Shown here: positions 47,753 through 56,876 of the stretch, one piece after another
Layout: each line of letters opens with the position of its first letter
Position numbering within the stretch: position 1 is the first letter of the stretch
NCBI GenBank assembly: GCA_025060195.1
Contig: JANXCQ010000011.1
Location: forward strand, 56,136-120,135
Length of the DNA: 64,000 bases
Direction: 5' to 3'
DNA from: Gemmatales bacterium
Lineage (GTDB): Bacteria; Planctomycetota; Planctomycetia; Gemmatales; HRBIN36
Notes under the pieces: model-generated
Databases searched by the model: none
Told to the model about the DNA's origin: nothing
The model's input: the letters and a program-made list of their open reading frames with translations, nothing else
Translations under genes and position numbers: made by a program

Positions 47753-49645
47753 TTAGTCGGATTCGTCGTCGCGCCAGAGGCGGAGAGCTTCGAGGGCGTA
47801 GTACTGGGGCAGACCGAGGCGGTCGTAAAGGGCGGCGGTGTGGCGGTTGCGTTCTTCGGCGCGTTGCCAGAATTCGCGGGTGTCGGAGCCGGGGAACATG
47901 GGGCGGTCTTTTTGGGATTGATGTTTGAAGATGGCTAGTTTCTTGCGTTCGAGTTCGTGGGGGCTAAGGGGCACGGCGCGGTCAATTTCGTGGGGTTCCC
48001 ATTCTTGCCAGGCGCCGCGGTACATCCAGACTTCGAATTGGCGTCCTTGGCGGCGGAGTTGTCGTACGGCGCGGAAGATGGCCTCGGCGCAGAGGCGATG
48101 GGTGCCGTGCGGGTCGGAGAGGTCGCCGGCCATGTAGATTTGGCTGGGTTGGAGACGCTCGAGGATTTCGGTGACGACGGCGACGTCTTCGGCAGAGATG
48201 GCTTTTTTTTGGATGGTGCCCGTGCGATAAAAGGGCATGTCGAGGAAATGCAGTTGTTCGGGAGGGATGCCGACGCTGCGTGCGGCGGCGCGGGCCTCGG
48301 TTTCACGAATCAGGGCCTTGATTTTTAGCACTTCGGGCTGATCGGGTTCGCCTGGTTTTTTACGGGCGAGCAGGTCGCGGATGTGTTGGGCGACTTGGTT
48401 GGTGCGTTCGGGGGCGATGTCGAAATAGTAGTTGAAGGAGGCGACGAAATCGGTGAAGCGAAGGGCGTCGTGGTCGAAGACGGCGATATTGCCGCTGGTC
48501 ATGTAGGCGATGTGAACGGTGTGTCCGTGGGCTACTAGGTGAATCAGGGTGCCGCCCATGCTGATGACGTCGTCGTCGGGGTGGGGACTGAATACAAGCA
48601 CGGTGGTGGGCACAGGGCCACCGGGGTTCGGTTCGATGGTTTTCATGAGGTCGTCGAACACTTGTTGAGCGATGCGTTGGGCGGGGCCTTGTTCGCGGAG
48701 CAGGTCGAAGAGGTGGTGTTCGCGGAAGTCGTCGTCGGTGAGCATGAGGAGCGGTTTGTTGGCGCGGAAACTGAGCTGGATGACGGCGCGGCGGATGAGT
48801 TCTGGAGTCCAGGGGACCGGACCGAAGCGCCAGGGTTCGCGAATGGCAGTGAGTTGTGCGGCGGCGGCTTCGTCGAGGATGAAGGTGGCATCGAGGTGAT
48901 GTTGCAGGTGGCTGGCGGGCACGGCGTCGGAGGGTTCGTCTTCCACCGCGTGGCGGACGATTTCCGCTTTGTGTTCGCCGAAGGCTAGGAGCACGATTTT
49001 CTTGGCTTCGAGGATGGTGCCGACGCCCATGGTGATGGCTTGATGGGGGACGTTTTCTTCTCCGAAGAAGCCGCTAGCGGCGTCGCGGCGCGTGACGGGG
49101 TCGAGCGTGACGAGTCGGGTGCGGCAGGTGCGGGTGGAGCCGGGTTCGTTGAAGCCAATGTGCCCGGTGCGGCCAATGCCGAGCACCATGAGGTCAATGC
49201 CACCGACGCGGCGAATTTTTTCTTCGTATTCGGCGCAGTATTCTTCGATGTGTTCCAGGGGCACGGTGCCGTCGGGGATGTGGACGTTTTCGGGGCGGAT
49301 GTTGATGTGCTTGAAGAAATTTTCCCACATCCAGGCGTGGTAGGAATGCGGGTCGGTGGCGGGCATGGGGTAATATTCATCGAGGTTGAAGGTGATGACA
49401 CGGGAGAAATCGAGGCCTTCTTCCTGGTGCATGCGAATCAGTTCGCGGTACATGCCGACAGGTGTGGAACCGGTGGGTAAACCGAGTACGGTGGGCCGAT
49501 TGGCGGAATTGTTTGTGCGAATCAGTGCTGCGATCATCAGGGCGACGTGGTGCGAGGCATCTTTGCTGGTGCGAAAGACTAGCGTGGGAATGCGGGTGCC
49601 GCGGAGATAGCGTGTTGGTGCGCTACTCAGAGTTCGGGAGGTCAT
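47753..49645 (-). CDS. Glucosamine-6-phosphate deaminase fused to a PIG-L-type deacetylase
   Basis: This is a 630-residue two-domain protein. The N-terminal half is NagB-like: LGLPTGSTPVGMYRELIR near residue 55, the catalytic FNLDEYY, and GIGRTGHIGFNEPGS. The C-terminal half, from about residue 345, is a PIG-L/LmbE-type N-acetylglucosamine deacetylase with the zinc motif FSPHPDDDVISMGGTL and the distal DPHGTHRLC. Together they could deacetylate and then deaminate amino sugar phosphates to fructose-6-phosphate. The ATG at 49645 (MTSRTLSSAP) has GAGG 8 nt upstream and is preferred over 49711. The coding strand is C-rich, matching the local top-strand G excess. Confidence 0.93.
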   Translation of the reverse strand: MTSRTLSSAPTRYLRGTRIPTLVFRTSKDASHHVALMIAALIRTNNSANRPTVLGLPTGSTPVGMYRELIRMHQEEGLDFSRVITFNLDEYYPMPATDPHSYHAWMWENFFKHINIRPENVHIPDGTVPLEHIEEYCAEYEEKIRRVGGIDLMVLGIGRTGHIGFNEPGSTRTCRTRLVTLDPVTRRDAASGFFGEENVPHQAITMGVGTILEAKKIVLLAFGEHKAEIVRHAVEDEPSDAVPASHLQHHLDATFILDEAAAAQLTAIREPWRFGPVPWTPELIRRAVIQLSFRANKPLLMLTDDDFREHHLFDLLREQGPAQRIAQQVFDDLMKTIEPNPGGPVPTTVLVFSPHPDDDVISMGGTLIHLVAHGHTVHIAYMTSGNIAVFDHDALRFTDFVASFNYYFDIAPERTNQVAQHIRDLLARKKPGEPDQPEVLKIKALIRETEARAAARSVGIPPEQLHFLDMPFYRTGTIQKKAISAEDVAVVTEILERLQPSQIYMAGDLSDPHGTHRLCAEAIFRAVRQLRRQGRQFEVWMYRGAWQEWEPHEIDRAVPLSPHELERKKLAIFKHQSQKDRPMFPGSDTREFWQRAEERNRHTAALYDRLGLPQYYALEALRLWRDDESD

Positions 49646-49776
49646 ACAAGCGTCCTCGGCTGAGCGGGAAGCGAACGCGATTTCGATCAACGATACATTA
49701 TTAGACCCCATAAAGAGTAAGCAAGCAGTGGGTAGCGGGGTGGGGGTAGAATGGTGCGTAAGCAGCTAAGGGGGCG

Positions 49777-50880
49777 ATGACAGTGGCGGTGCACGAAAGC
49801 TACATGCAGCGGGCGTTGGAATTGGCGCGGCGTGGGGAGGGGTATGTGGAGCCGAATCCGATGGTCGGGGCGGTGGTGGTGCGCGACGGAGAAGTGGTGG
49901 GCGAGGGTTGGCATGAACGTTTTGGTGGTCCCCATGCGGAGGTGGTGGCGTTGCAGCGAGCGCGAAGCGCGGCTCGGGGAGCGACGCTATACGTAACGTT
50001 GGAGCCATGTTGCCATTGGGGTAAGACGCCGCCTTGTACTCAGGCCATCTTGCGAGCGGGGATCGGTCGCGTGATCGTGGCCATGTTGGATCCGTTTCCT
50101 GCGGTGGCAGGCAGGGGAGTGGCGGAACTGGTGGGGGCAGGAATCTCTGTGGAGGTGGGCGTATTGGAGGAGCAGGCACGAAAGCTCAATGCACCATATT
50201 TGAAGCGGTTGATGCGTGGACGGCCTTGGGTCATTGCGAAGTGGGCGATGTCGTTAGACGGTAAGATAGCGACGGCGAGTGGGGAGTCGAAGTGGATAAG
50301 TCAGGAGGCCGCGCGGCAGTTGGCGCGGCAGTGGCGGGGGAAGATGGATGCGGTGGTGGTGGGTATTGGCACTGTGGAGCGGGATGATCCCCATTTGGGT
50401 GCGCCGCCGGGGAGTCCGCGGACACCGATGCGGGTCGTGTTGGATCGGCAGTTGCGTTTGCCGCTGACGGCTCAGTTGGTTCGCACAGCTAGGCAAGCGC
50501 CGGTGCTGGTGGTGCATGGTCAGGATGTGGATCCCGAGAAACGTGAGGCGCTGATCCGAGCGGGTTGCGAATGTGTCGCGGTGCCCGTAGAGGCGGGGCG
50601 CTTGGCGGTGCCTGCGCTGTTGGACGAATTGGGTCGGCGGCAGATGACCAATGTGCTGGTGGAAGGGGGCGGCCAGGTGTTGGGGAGTTTTTTTGATGCG
50701 GGCGAGATTGATGAGGTGCGGGTGTTCGTTGCCTCTATGCTGTTGGGTGGTCGTGAGGCGGTGGTGCCACTGGCGGGCCGAGGTGTGGCGGCGATTGCTC
50801 AGGCGGTTCGGTTACGAAGTTGGCAGGTGGAGGTTGTTGGGAGCGATGTTCTAGTGACGGGCAGGATCACAGAGATGTGA
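49777..50880 (+). CDS. ribD: Riboflavin biosynthesis deaminase/reductase RibD
   Basis: This bifunctional enzyme catalyses the second and third steps of riboflavin synthesis: pyrimidine deamination and NADPH-dependent ribosyl reduction. The 367-residue length is normal. The N-terminal zinc deaminase domain shows PNPMVGAVVV, GPHAEVVAL and EPCCHWGKTPPC. The reductase domain begins near residue 150 with WVIAKWAMSLDGKIATASGE and includes VLVEGGGQVLGSF. It diverges from the nagB-like gene with about 130 bp between starts and stands apart from other rib genes. Coding sequence is unusually rich in G (many GTG, GGG, GCG codons). Confidence 0.96.
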   Translation: MTVAVHESYMQRALELARRGEGYVEPNPMVGAVVVRDGEVVGEGWHERFGGPHAEVVALQRARSAARGATLYVTLEPCCHWGKTPPCTQAILRAGIGRVIVAMLDPFPAVAGRGVAELVGAGISVEVGVLEEQARKLNAPYLKRLMRGRPWVIAKWAMSLDGKIATASGESKWISQEAARQLARQWRGKMDAVVVGIGTVERDDPHLGAPPGSPRTPMRVVLDRQLRLPLTAQLVRTARQAPVLVVHGQDVDPEKREALIRAGCECVAVPVEAGRLAVPALLDELGRRQMTNVLVEGGGQVLGSFFDAGEIDEVRVFVASMLLGGREAVVPLAGRGVAAIAQAVRLRSWQVEVVGSDVLVTGRITEM

Positions 50881-50910
50881 TCGGAAAAGAGATTGGAGCT
50901 GGTTAGGCGG

Positions 50911-52704
50911 TCAGGTGAGGCGACAGGCTTCTGGGTCGCAGCGGGAGAAGTGTTCCCGCTCGTGGGGCTGTTCGGTGGCGCCGAGTACGAGCACTTGTTC
51001 GCCTTTGCTGCCATAGCGGAACACGGTGATGCCTTTGAGTCCCGATTCGTAAGCGGTGCGGTAAATCTCCGCGATGTCCTGAGGCGTGGCGGAGTGGGGT
51101 AGGTTGATGGTTTTGGAGACGGCATTGTCCACGTATTTCTGGAAGGCAATCTGGATGCGGAGGTGTTCTTGCGGAGTCAGTTCCAGGGCGGTGCGAAAGA
51201 GTTGATAAACGGATTCGGGCAAGGGGGGTGCCCCAGTGGCGGTATAGCCACGGAGGGTGCCGTGCTGCATGAGATGCTGTTCCAGTGAAGGGGAATAGAG
51301 TCCTTTTTCACGGACATAGCGGAGGAACAACGGGTTGAATTCGAGGAGAGTGGCGCCGCCCAGTACGCCTTGGCGACGATACGCGAGCGCGAAGAGGGGT
51401 TCAATGCTGGCGGAGGTGTGGGCCAGAATGCTTAGGGTGCCGGTTGGGGCGATGGAAAGGCGAGTGGCGTTACGAAGACGTAGGCCCTGCTCGGCATGGC
51501 GACTTTGGGGCCAGTTGGGAAAGACGCCCCGTTCCTCGGCCAGTTGCTGGGATGCGCGGAGCGACTCTTCTGCCAGGAACGCCGCGATTTCTTCGGCGAG
51601 GTGGACTGCTTGTTCCGATCCATAGGGCACTTCCAGAAGGATCAGTAATTCGGCAAAGCCCATGACGCCTAGGCCAATTTTTCGGTTGCCTTGCACCCTG
51701 GAGGCAATGCGGGGATCGGGCCAACGGCAGACGTCAATGACGTCGTCGAGGAAACGTGTCACTAGGTGGACTAAAGTGGCGAGCTTAGACCAATCCACCG
51801 TGTTGCGGCCGGTGCTGTCCTGACGTACACAATGACTCAGATTGATCGAGGCGAGGTTGCAAGCCTCATAAGGCAGCAAGGGGACTTCGCCGCAGGGATT
51901 GGTGGCTTCGATCATCCCGAGCGCGGGCGTGGGTTGCGTGCGGTTGATTGTGTCCAGGAAGACCAGGCCTGGGTCGCCGGTTTCCCAGGCGGCTTGGCAA
52001 ATATGGTCGAAGAGGGCTTGGGCCGACACCTGGCGCACCAGGGCCCCCGTGCGAGGATTGATCAGGGGAAAGGTGGTGCGTCGCTCCAGCGCCTGCATGA
52101 AGGCGTCGGTGATACCGACGGAGAGGTTGAAATTGCGGAAGCTGACGCCGTCTCGTTTGGCATGAATGAAACGTTCGATGTCGGGGTGATCAACGCGCAG
52201 GATCCCCATGTTGGCGCCGCGGCGTTTGCCCCCTTGTTTGATGTTTTCGGTGGCGGCGTCGAAAATACGCATGAAGGAAACTGGCCCGGAAGCCAGACCC
52301 CCTGTACTGGTCACACGGTCGCCTTCGGGCCGCAAGCGGGAAAAGGCAAAGCCGGTGCCGCCGCCGGATTGCTGAATCAGCGCCATGAGTTTCAGGGAGT
52401 CGAAAATCGAGACCATGCTGTCCTCAATGGGGAGTACGAAACAGGCGCTGAGTTGCCCCAAGGGCGTGCCTGCGTTCATCAGGGTGGGCGAGTTCGGTAG
52501 AAAATCGAGCCGCAGCAGTGCCTCCAGAAACAACTCTTCATAGTGACGAGCGCGCTGAGCCGGGCCATAGTACAACTCCGCCTGAGCGACGGCCCGCGCC
52601 ACACGCGCGAATAATTGTTCAGGCGACTCGAGGACATGACCCTGGTGATCTCGCCGCAAATAACGGGCTTCTAAAACTTGCAGGGCGTTGGCCGTCAATT
52701 CCAT
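50911..52704 (-). CDS. nrdJ: Class II (adenosylcobalamin-dependent) ribonucleotide reductase
   Basis: The enzyme reduces ribonucleotides to deoxyribonucleotides using a cobalamin radical, so no separate R2 subunit is needed. The 597-residue length fits compact class II enzymes. Visible motifs are NSPTLMNAGTPLGQLSACFV near residue 75, QSGGGTGFAFSRLRP, NIKQGGKRRGANMG, the active-site NPCGEVPLLPYEACNLASIN, and SIAPTGTLSILAHTSASIEP. The C-terminus ends in a cysteine pair (CDPEACRLT), the likely redox shuttle, spaced CxxxxC. GGAGG lies 7 nt before the ATG. It is convergent with ribD and divergent from the sensor kinase. Confidence 0.95.
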   Translation of the reverse strand: MELTANALQVLEARYLRRDHQGHVLESPEQLFARVARAVAQAELYYGPAQRARHYEELFLEALLRLDFLPNSPTLMNAGTPLGQLSACFVLPIEDSMVSIFDSLKLMALIQQSGGGTGFAFSRLRPEGDRVTSTGGLASGPVSFMRIFDAATENIKQGGKRRGANMGILRVDHPDIERFIHAKRDGVSFRNFNLSVGITDAFMQALERRTTFPLINPRTGALVRQVSAQALFDHICQAAWETGDPGLVFLDTINRTQPTPALGMIEATNPCGEVPLLPYEACNLASINLSHCVRQDSTGRNTVDWSKLATLVHLVTRFLDDVIDVCRWPDPRIASRVQGNRKIGLGVMGFAELLILLEVPYGSEQAVHLAEEIAAFLAEESLRASQQLAEERGVFPNWPQSRHAEQGLRLRNATRLSIAPTGTLSILAHTSASIEPLFALAYRRQGVLGGATLLEFNPLFLRYVREKGLYSPSLEQHLMQHGTLRGYTATGAPPLPESVYQLFRTALELTPQEHLRIQIAFQKYVDNAVSKTINLPHSATPQDIAEIYRTAYESGLKGITVFRYGSKGEQVLVLGATEQPHEREHFSRCDPEACRLT

Positions 52705-52757
52705 GGGCTTTCCTCCGCTACAGAGGGGCTAGGCTTGCCGGGCAGTATGGGGTAGCG

Positions 52758-54092
52758 ATGGATTGGCATAGCCCGACCATCCTGGTGGTGGAAATTACGG
52801 GAGCGCTGTTGATCGGGGGCCTGATCGGCTGGGCGGTGGCGTATTGGCGTGGCCGATGGGAGCGCCTCCAGGGGCGACCAGAGCCAGTCAGCTGGCCTGG
52901 GGCCTCGCCGACGCTTTCCCGAGCCCACCAGCCGAGCGGGCAAGCTCCTGCGCCCTACGTATCTATGCTAGTCGGTGACCTGGCCGCAGTGTTCGATGCC
53001 GCAGGGGAAGGTTTGTTACTCGTGGACGCCCAGCAGCAAGTTCTTTGGGCTAACTCCACCATGGGTACATTTCTCGATCTGGCTGCGGAACAATTGGTAG
53101 GTCGGAGCCTTTGGGAACTCGTGCAACATTGGCCCTTGGTGGGAGCACTCGAACGTGCGCAGGCAGGCACTATCGTTACGGCGGAGGTAACTTTGCACCA
53201 TCCGCGGGAACGCATTGTGAGGCTTTACGGCCTAGTGCTAGACTCGCTAGTTTTGTCCCGGACTGACGCGGGGTTTCGTGGGTCAGAGGAGGGAGGCGCA
53301 AGTGATTCGCGCGGTTCCAGTATGGCGCATTCTGGCCCACCAGCACGATGGTGCGTGATCGTGGCCCGCGATATGACGGAATTGCGCCGGCTCGAACAAC
53401 ACCGTCGCGAGTTTTTGGCCAACGTCTCGCACGAGCTGAAGACGCCGCTGGCAGCGATTCGTGCCGCCGCTGAGACTTTGCAAACTGTCGGCCTGGGAGA
53501 CGATTGCCCCGCCGGTCGGTTTATCCAGCACATTCTCGATAACACGCAGCGGCTACATCGCTTGGTGCAGGACGTGTTACAGCTCGCCCGCATCGAAGCG
53601 GGGCAACAAACTTGGCATAAAGACGCGGTAAGTGTGGCAGAAGTGGTGCAAGATGTCGTAGAGCGCCATCAGGCACGCGCCGAGCAAAAAGGCCTAGCGC
53701 TGCAGGTCGCGTCGGACCATGCCGAGTTACGCACCTGGGTAGATGCCGAGGCCCTCACCCGTATCCTCGAAAACTTGCTCGACAACGCCATCAAATACAC
53801 GCACCAAGGCAGCATTACGCTGCGCTGGTGGCCGGAAGGGCGCCAGGTCGTCCTGGAAATCGCGGACACGGGGGAAGGGATCGCCGCAGAACATCTGCCA
53901 CGGATCTTCGAACGCTTTTATCGCGTTGACCAGGCACGCAGTCGGGAGCTCGGTGGCAGCGGGTTGGGTTTGGCGATCGTCAAACACCTGGTACAGGCTA
54001 TGGACGGCACCATCCACGTCCACAGCCAACCTGGTGTGGGCACGTGCTTTACCGTGCGACTCCCGGCAGCAGAGCTCCCGCATCGTAAGTGA
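52758..54092 (+). CDS. Membrane sensor histidine kinase (PhoR-like)
   Basis: This 444-residue kinase starts at ATG 52758 (MDWHSPTILVVEITGALLIG); the longer upstream frame overlaps nrdJ and is rejected. There is one N-terminal membrane helix, a PAS-like domain (VFDAAGEGLLLVDAQQQVLW near residue 80), and a HisKA domain with the phospho-acceptor His225 in NVSHELKTPLAAIR. A HATPase domain follows, with NLLDNAIKYTHQG, IADTGEGIAAEHLPRIFERF and GSGLGLAIVKHLVQAM. The architecture is PhoR-like, but no response regulator is adjacent. pstS is 20 kb away, so any phosphate role is speculative. Confidence 0.9.
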   Translation: MDWHSPTILVVEITGALLIGGLIGWAVAYWRGRWERLQGRPEPVSWPGASPTLSRAHQPSGQAPAPYVSMLVGDLAAVFDAAGEGLLLVDAQQQVLWANSTMGTFLDLAAEQLVGRSLWELVQHWPLVGALERAQAGTIVTAEVTLHHPRERIVRLYGLVLDSLVLSRTDAGFRGSEEGGASDSRGSSMAHSGPPARWCVIVARDMTELRRLEQHRREFLANVSHELKTPLAAIRAAAETLQTVGLGDDCPAGRFIQHILDNTQRLHRLVQDVLQLARIEAGQQTWHKDAVSVAEVVQDVVERHQARAEQKGLALQVASDHAELRTWVDAEALTRILENLLDNAIKYTHQGSITLRWWPEGRQVVLEIADTGEGIAAEHLPRIFERFYRVDQARSRELGGSGLGLAIVKHLVQAMDGTIHVHSQPGVGTCFTVRLPAAELPHRK

Positions 54093-54179
54093 AACCGAAC
54101 GCCTGATTGCCGACGCGAGCCTTGGCTTGACGTAATGGCGGCACCATAATGCCCAACAGACACAATGCAGGAGACACCC

Positions 54180-55355
54180 ATGGAATCACACGTATTCATG
54201 CGGCGAAGTGTCGGGCAACGTGCATTGGTGGGCTGGCTGAGTTGGCAGCTGTGTTTGGTCTGCGTCGCGCTGGTCTCGTCTCAGGCTCCCCAGGGTTCTC
54301 AATTAGCCGAGCAACGCGTTCGCCTGGTCGGTCGCATGGCTCTCGACGAAGCCCTGCGCCGCCTCAATGAACAAAGCGCTGGACATGGAAATCGCCTAGT
54401 GGACCTTCGCCCCTTTTTCGGCCAGCGCACCGAGAATCCCGTGCTTGACCTCCACCTTCCCGAAGGCACCTTCTGGCAAGCCTGCGACGCCTTGGCCCAC
54501 GCTGCAAAGCTCCGCGTCGTGTTGCTGCCTCCTAACGAAGAACGCGAGCTCACTGTTGGCTTACTCGGGCCTGCTTCCGATCAGGGGCTTGCCTTAGCCC
54601 CCACTGTCTACCTGGGACCGTTCCGCGTGCGCCTGGTCGAAGCTCAAGCGGTGCGTTCCTATGAAGACCCCGCCCTGTCTCGCTTGGAGCTGACGACGGA
54701 ATGGGCCTGCGAACCACGCTATCTGCCCATTTGGCTACGCACCGAGCGCGACAGTGTGCGTTGGCGTAGTGCAGATGGCACGGAACATGTCGCGGCGCAA
54801 GCAGGCCAAGGGACGATCAAATGGCTCGGCGAGGCGGCACTCCGCTGGCGTTTCTCTCTTCCCTTACCACCGCGTCCTCAAGGGCAACTTCCGTTGCTGG
54901 CAGTGCAAGTATCCGCCCTGGTCGCTCCCAAACGGCTTGCCTTTCACATTACCCCGCTGGCCGCTCAGCAAACGCTCCGCGCCGACGATGTAACGGTCAC
55001 GCTTCGGTCGGCCGAGTACGACGCTCCCAACGCTCAGTGGCGTTTCGCAGTGCAACTGGATTATCCCCCCGCCAACGGTTCACGGGGCTTCGAACTGGAG
55101 AGCTTCCACACCTGGATCATGGACGCAGCACGCTTCTGGCTCCAAGCGAAAGAACAAAACCGCACCGTGCCGCCGCTCCGCGCTCCCACCGTCGCCGTCC
55201 AAGGCCGACATGCCTTTCAGCTGGAACTGGTATTCCCCGCTCCCGAAAAATCCCGACCCGCGGAAGCGCCAGCTTGGGCGTTACACGGTCTTATTCCTGC
55301 CACCCCGGTTCGGGTCCTGCTCCAAGCAACATTCCGCGACATCCCGCTGCCCTAA
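54180..55355 (+). CDS. Hypothetical secreted protein
   Basis: This 391-residue protein starts at ATG 54180, with AGGAG 7 nt upstream; an in-frame ATG-like start at 54165 is less likely. A signal peptide or N-terminal helix is seen at residues 15-37 (ALVGWLSWQLCLVCVALVSS). The mature part is soluble. MALDEALRRLNEQSAGHGN and FWQACDALAHAAKLRVVLL look like a secretin-type or DUF-like short helical/strand module. The remainder is strand-rich and unassigned. It follows the sensor kinase by 87 nt on the same strand. No family was recognised. Confidence 0.7.
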   Translation: MESHVFMRRSVGQRALVGWLSWQLCLVCVALVSSQAPQGSQLAEQRVRLVGRMALDEALRRLNEQSAGHGNRLVDLRPFFGQRTENPVLDLHLPEGTFWQACDALAHAAKLRVVLLPPNEERELTVGLLGPASDQGLALAPTVYLGPFRVRLVEAQAVRSYEDPALSRLELTTEWACEPRYLPIWLRTERDSVRWRSADGTEHVAAQAGQGTIKWLGEAALRWRFSLPLPPRPQGQLPLLAVQVSALVAPKRLAFHITPLAAQQTLRADDVTVTLRSAEYDAPNAQWRFAVQLDYPPANGSRGFELESFHTWIMDAARFWLQAKEQNRTVPPLRAPTVAVQGRHAFQLELVFPAPEKSRPAEAPAWALHGLIPATPVRVLLQATFRDIPLP

Positions 55356-55694
55356 AAAAGCTGTCCACATACTCTGGTCTTGTCGATTACCTGCCACGCC
55401 TCAGTTGCACTGCCCACAGCTGGCCGCAACGCCACTTGTCTAAGCCCGACCTGAATTCGTCTGCCTATTTCCGCCGACTTTGTCAAGGGCAGCGAACATG
55501 GCACCCGCACCAATTGCTCACGCGCAAACGTTCCCTCGTCGCTCGTTCTGCGCTTAAGATTCCGTGTCGGCGCAAAATTTTTCGCGTATGCTAACCAAGG
55601 CAATAACCTTGCACACACGGGGCGAGGTAGCAACCCGGCTAAGCAATGTTACCATGACCACCGGCGTGCTACTACTGCTGTCTGAGGTCTTACC
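55356..55694. other. Intergenic gap, nothing recognised
   Basis: No gene with a supported start was seen. The gap separates two secreted/membrane hypothetical genes and probably holds the promoter of the 55695 gene. No hairpin followed by a T run was found. Confidence 0.4.
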
Positions 55695-56840
55695 ATGATT
55701 CCAGGACCCATGTCCTCGCTGACCGCCCAAAGATGGGTTAAGGTTGTCCTGTCGCTCTTCGTCGCGTGGCATTTCTTTGCCATCTTTACGGCAGTAACAG
55801 GCCAAAGTACCAGTTTGATCCACCCCGCCCCTCTGCCCGCATTGCAGTTAGCACGCTACACGCATTGGTATCAGCATTTGCTGTTTATGCACAATGCATA
55901 TCGCTTTTACGTGCCAGACCCCGGCCCGGTGCAGACTCTCTGGTTCCGTCTGCAGTATGCAGGCGAGCGCGGCCGCAAAGTTGCTTACTGGTACGAAGTA
56001 CCCCGGCGCAACGAGTTCTCCTGGCGCATGTCTTATCAACGCTATATGTCCGTTACCATGCTCGTGCAAATGATGGGCCCCGACCCGACTGACCAGACCA
56101 GACTTCATCCCACTTCGGAGGCACTTCTTTCTTCTTACGTGCGCCATGTCGCCCACCGCTTTCCCCGACATCCCCAAGTTCCCGATGCGGGTCCACTGCA
56201 ACGCATTGAGGTATATCTGGTTTCTCGCACCACCTATCCTACCGGCTACGACATCCAACGCGGCCTGACCCTGGACGATCCCCGCTGGTATCGCCCGGTC
56301 TATTATGCCTCCTACAACCCCGCAGGCGAGCGCGTCCAACTGGAGATCAGCCTGCAAATTCTCCGCGAGCAGCTCCCTAACATCCTGGCCAACTTCCGCG
56401 ACACCAGCGAATTTTTCTCCGCCCTCTTCCCCCTCACTGCAGAAATTCTCCTTTACGATTATCGCTTTCGTTGGGAGTCGGGCACTGACCGACAGACCGC
56501 TTTGCGACAACTCAACTTGCCTGAACCCGTGCAGCAACTGTTACGCATCGTGCCCGAAGCCCTGGACCTCGCCGAAACCAAACCTGTCGGACCTGCGACT
56601 TACAGCGAACTAGTCGGTACCTTGCACACTCTCTGCGGCGCTCGTCGCGGCCTACGTCTCCTCGAAGACGACCTCCTGCCCCTGGGCGTTCGTCCCCGCG
56701 TCGCTCCGCCAGAGACCTCACCTCTGACTAAGCCCAGTGCCACTGCCCCCGAATCCCTCCACCCCCTTTTGCCGCCATTCCAACCCAAACCGCCGCAAAA
56801 AAATCACTCCCCCAAGCCTGATTCTCCCACTTCCCCCTGA
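55695..56840 (+). CDS. Hypothetical membrane-anchored protein upstream of HTTM
   Basis: This 381-residue protein has GAGGT before the ATG and one N-terminal hydrophobic segment (WVKVVLSLFVAWHFFAIFTA, near residues 14-33). The main body is soluble and aromatic-rich (FMHNAYRFYVPDPGP, WFRLQYAGERGRKVAYWYEV). A proline-rich tail closes the protein. It lies 36 nt before the HTTM gene. In planctomycetes such a protein is often encoded next to an HTTM protein, and it may be its partner; this is inferred from position. No family name is assigned. Confidence 0.75.
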   Translation: MIPGPMSSLTAQRWVKVVLSLFVAWHFFAIFTAVTGQSTSLIHPAPLPALQLARYTHWYQHLLFMHNAYRFYVPDPGPVQTLWFRLQYAGERGRKVAYWYEVPRRNEFSWRMSYQRYMSVTMLVQMMGPDPTDQTRLHPTSEALLSSYVRHVAHRFPRHPQVPDAGPLQRIEVYLVSRTTYPTGYDIQRGLTLDDPRWYRPVYYASYNPAGERVQLEISLQILREQLPNILANFRDTSEFFSALFPLTAEILLYDYRFRWESGTDRQTALRQLNLPEPVQQLLRIVPEALDLAETKPVGPATYSELVGTLHTLCGARRGLRLLEDDLLPLGVRPRVAPPETSPLTKPSATAPESLHPLLPPFQPKPPQKNHSPKPDSPTSP

Positions 56841-56876
56841 TTTTTCCGCTCGAGACCATCTACGGAGACTGACACC

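Noticed and set aside
47925..49480. Several long plus-strand frames opposite the nagB-PIG-L gene
   Set aside because: They are Gly/Val/Ala-rich shadows produced by the G-rich strand. The minus-strand protein has complete catalytic motifs.
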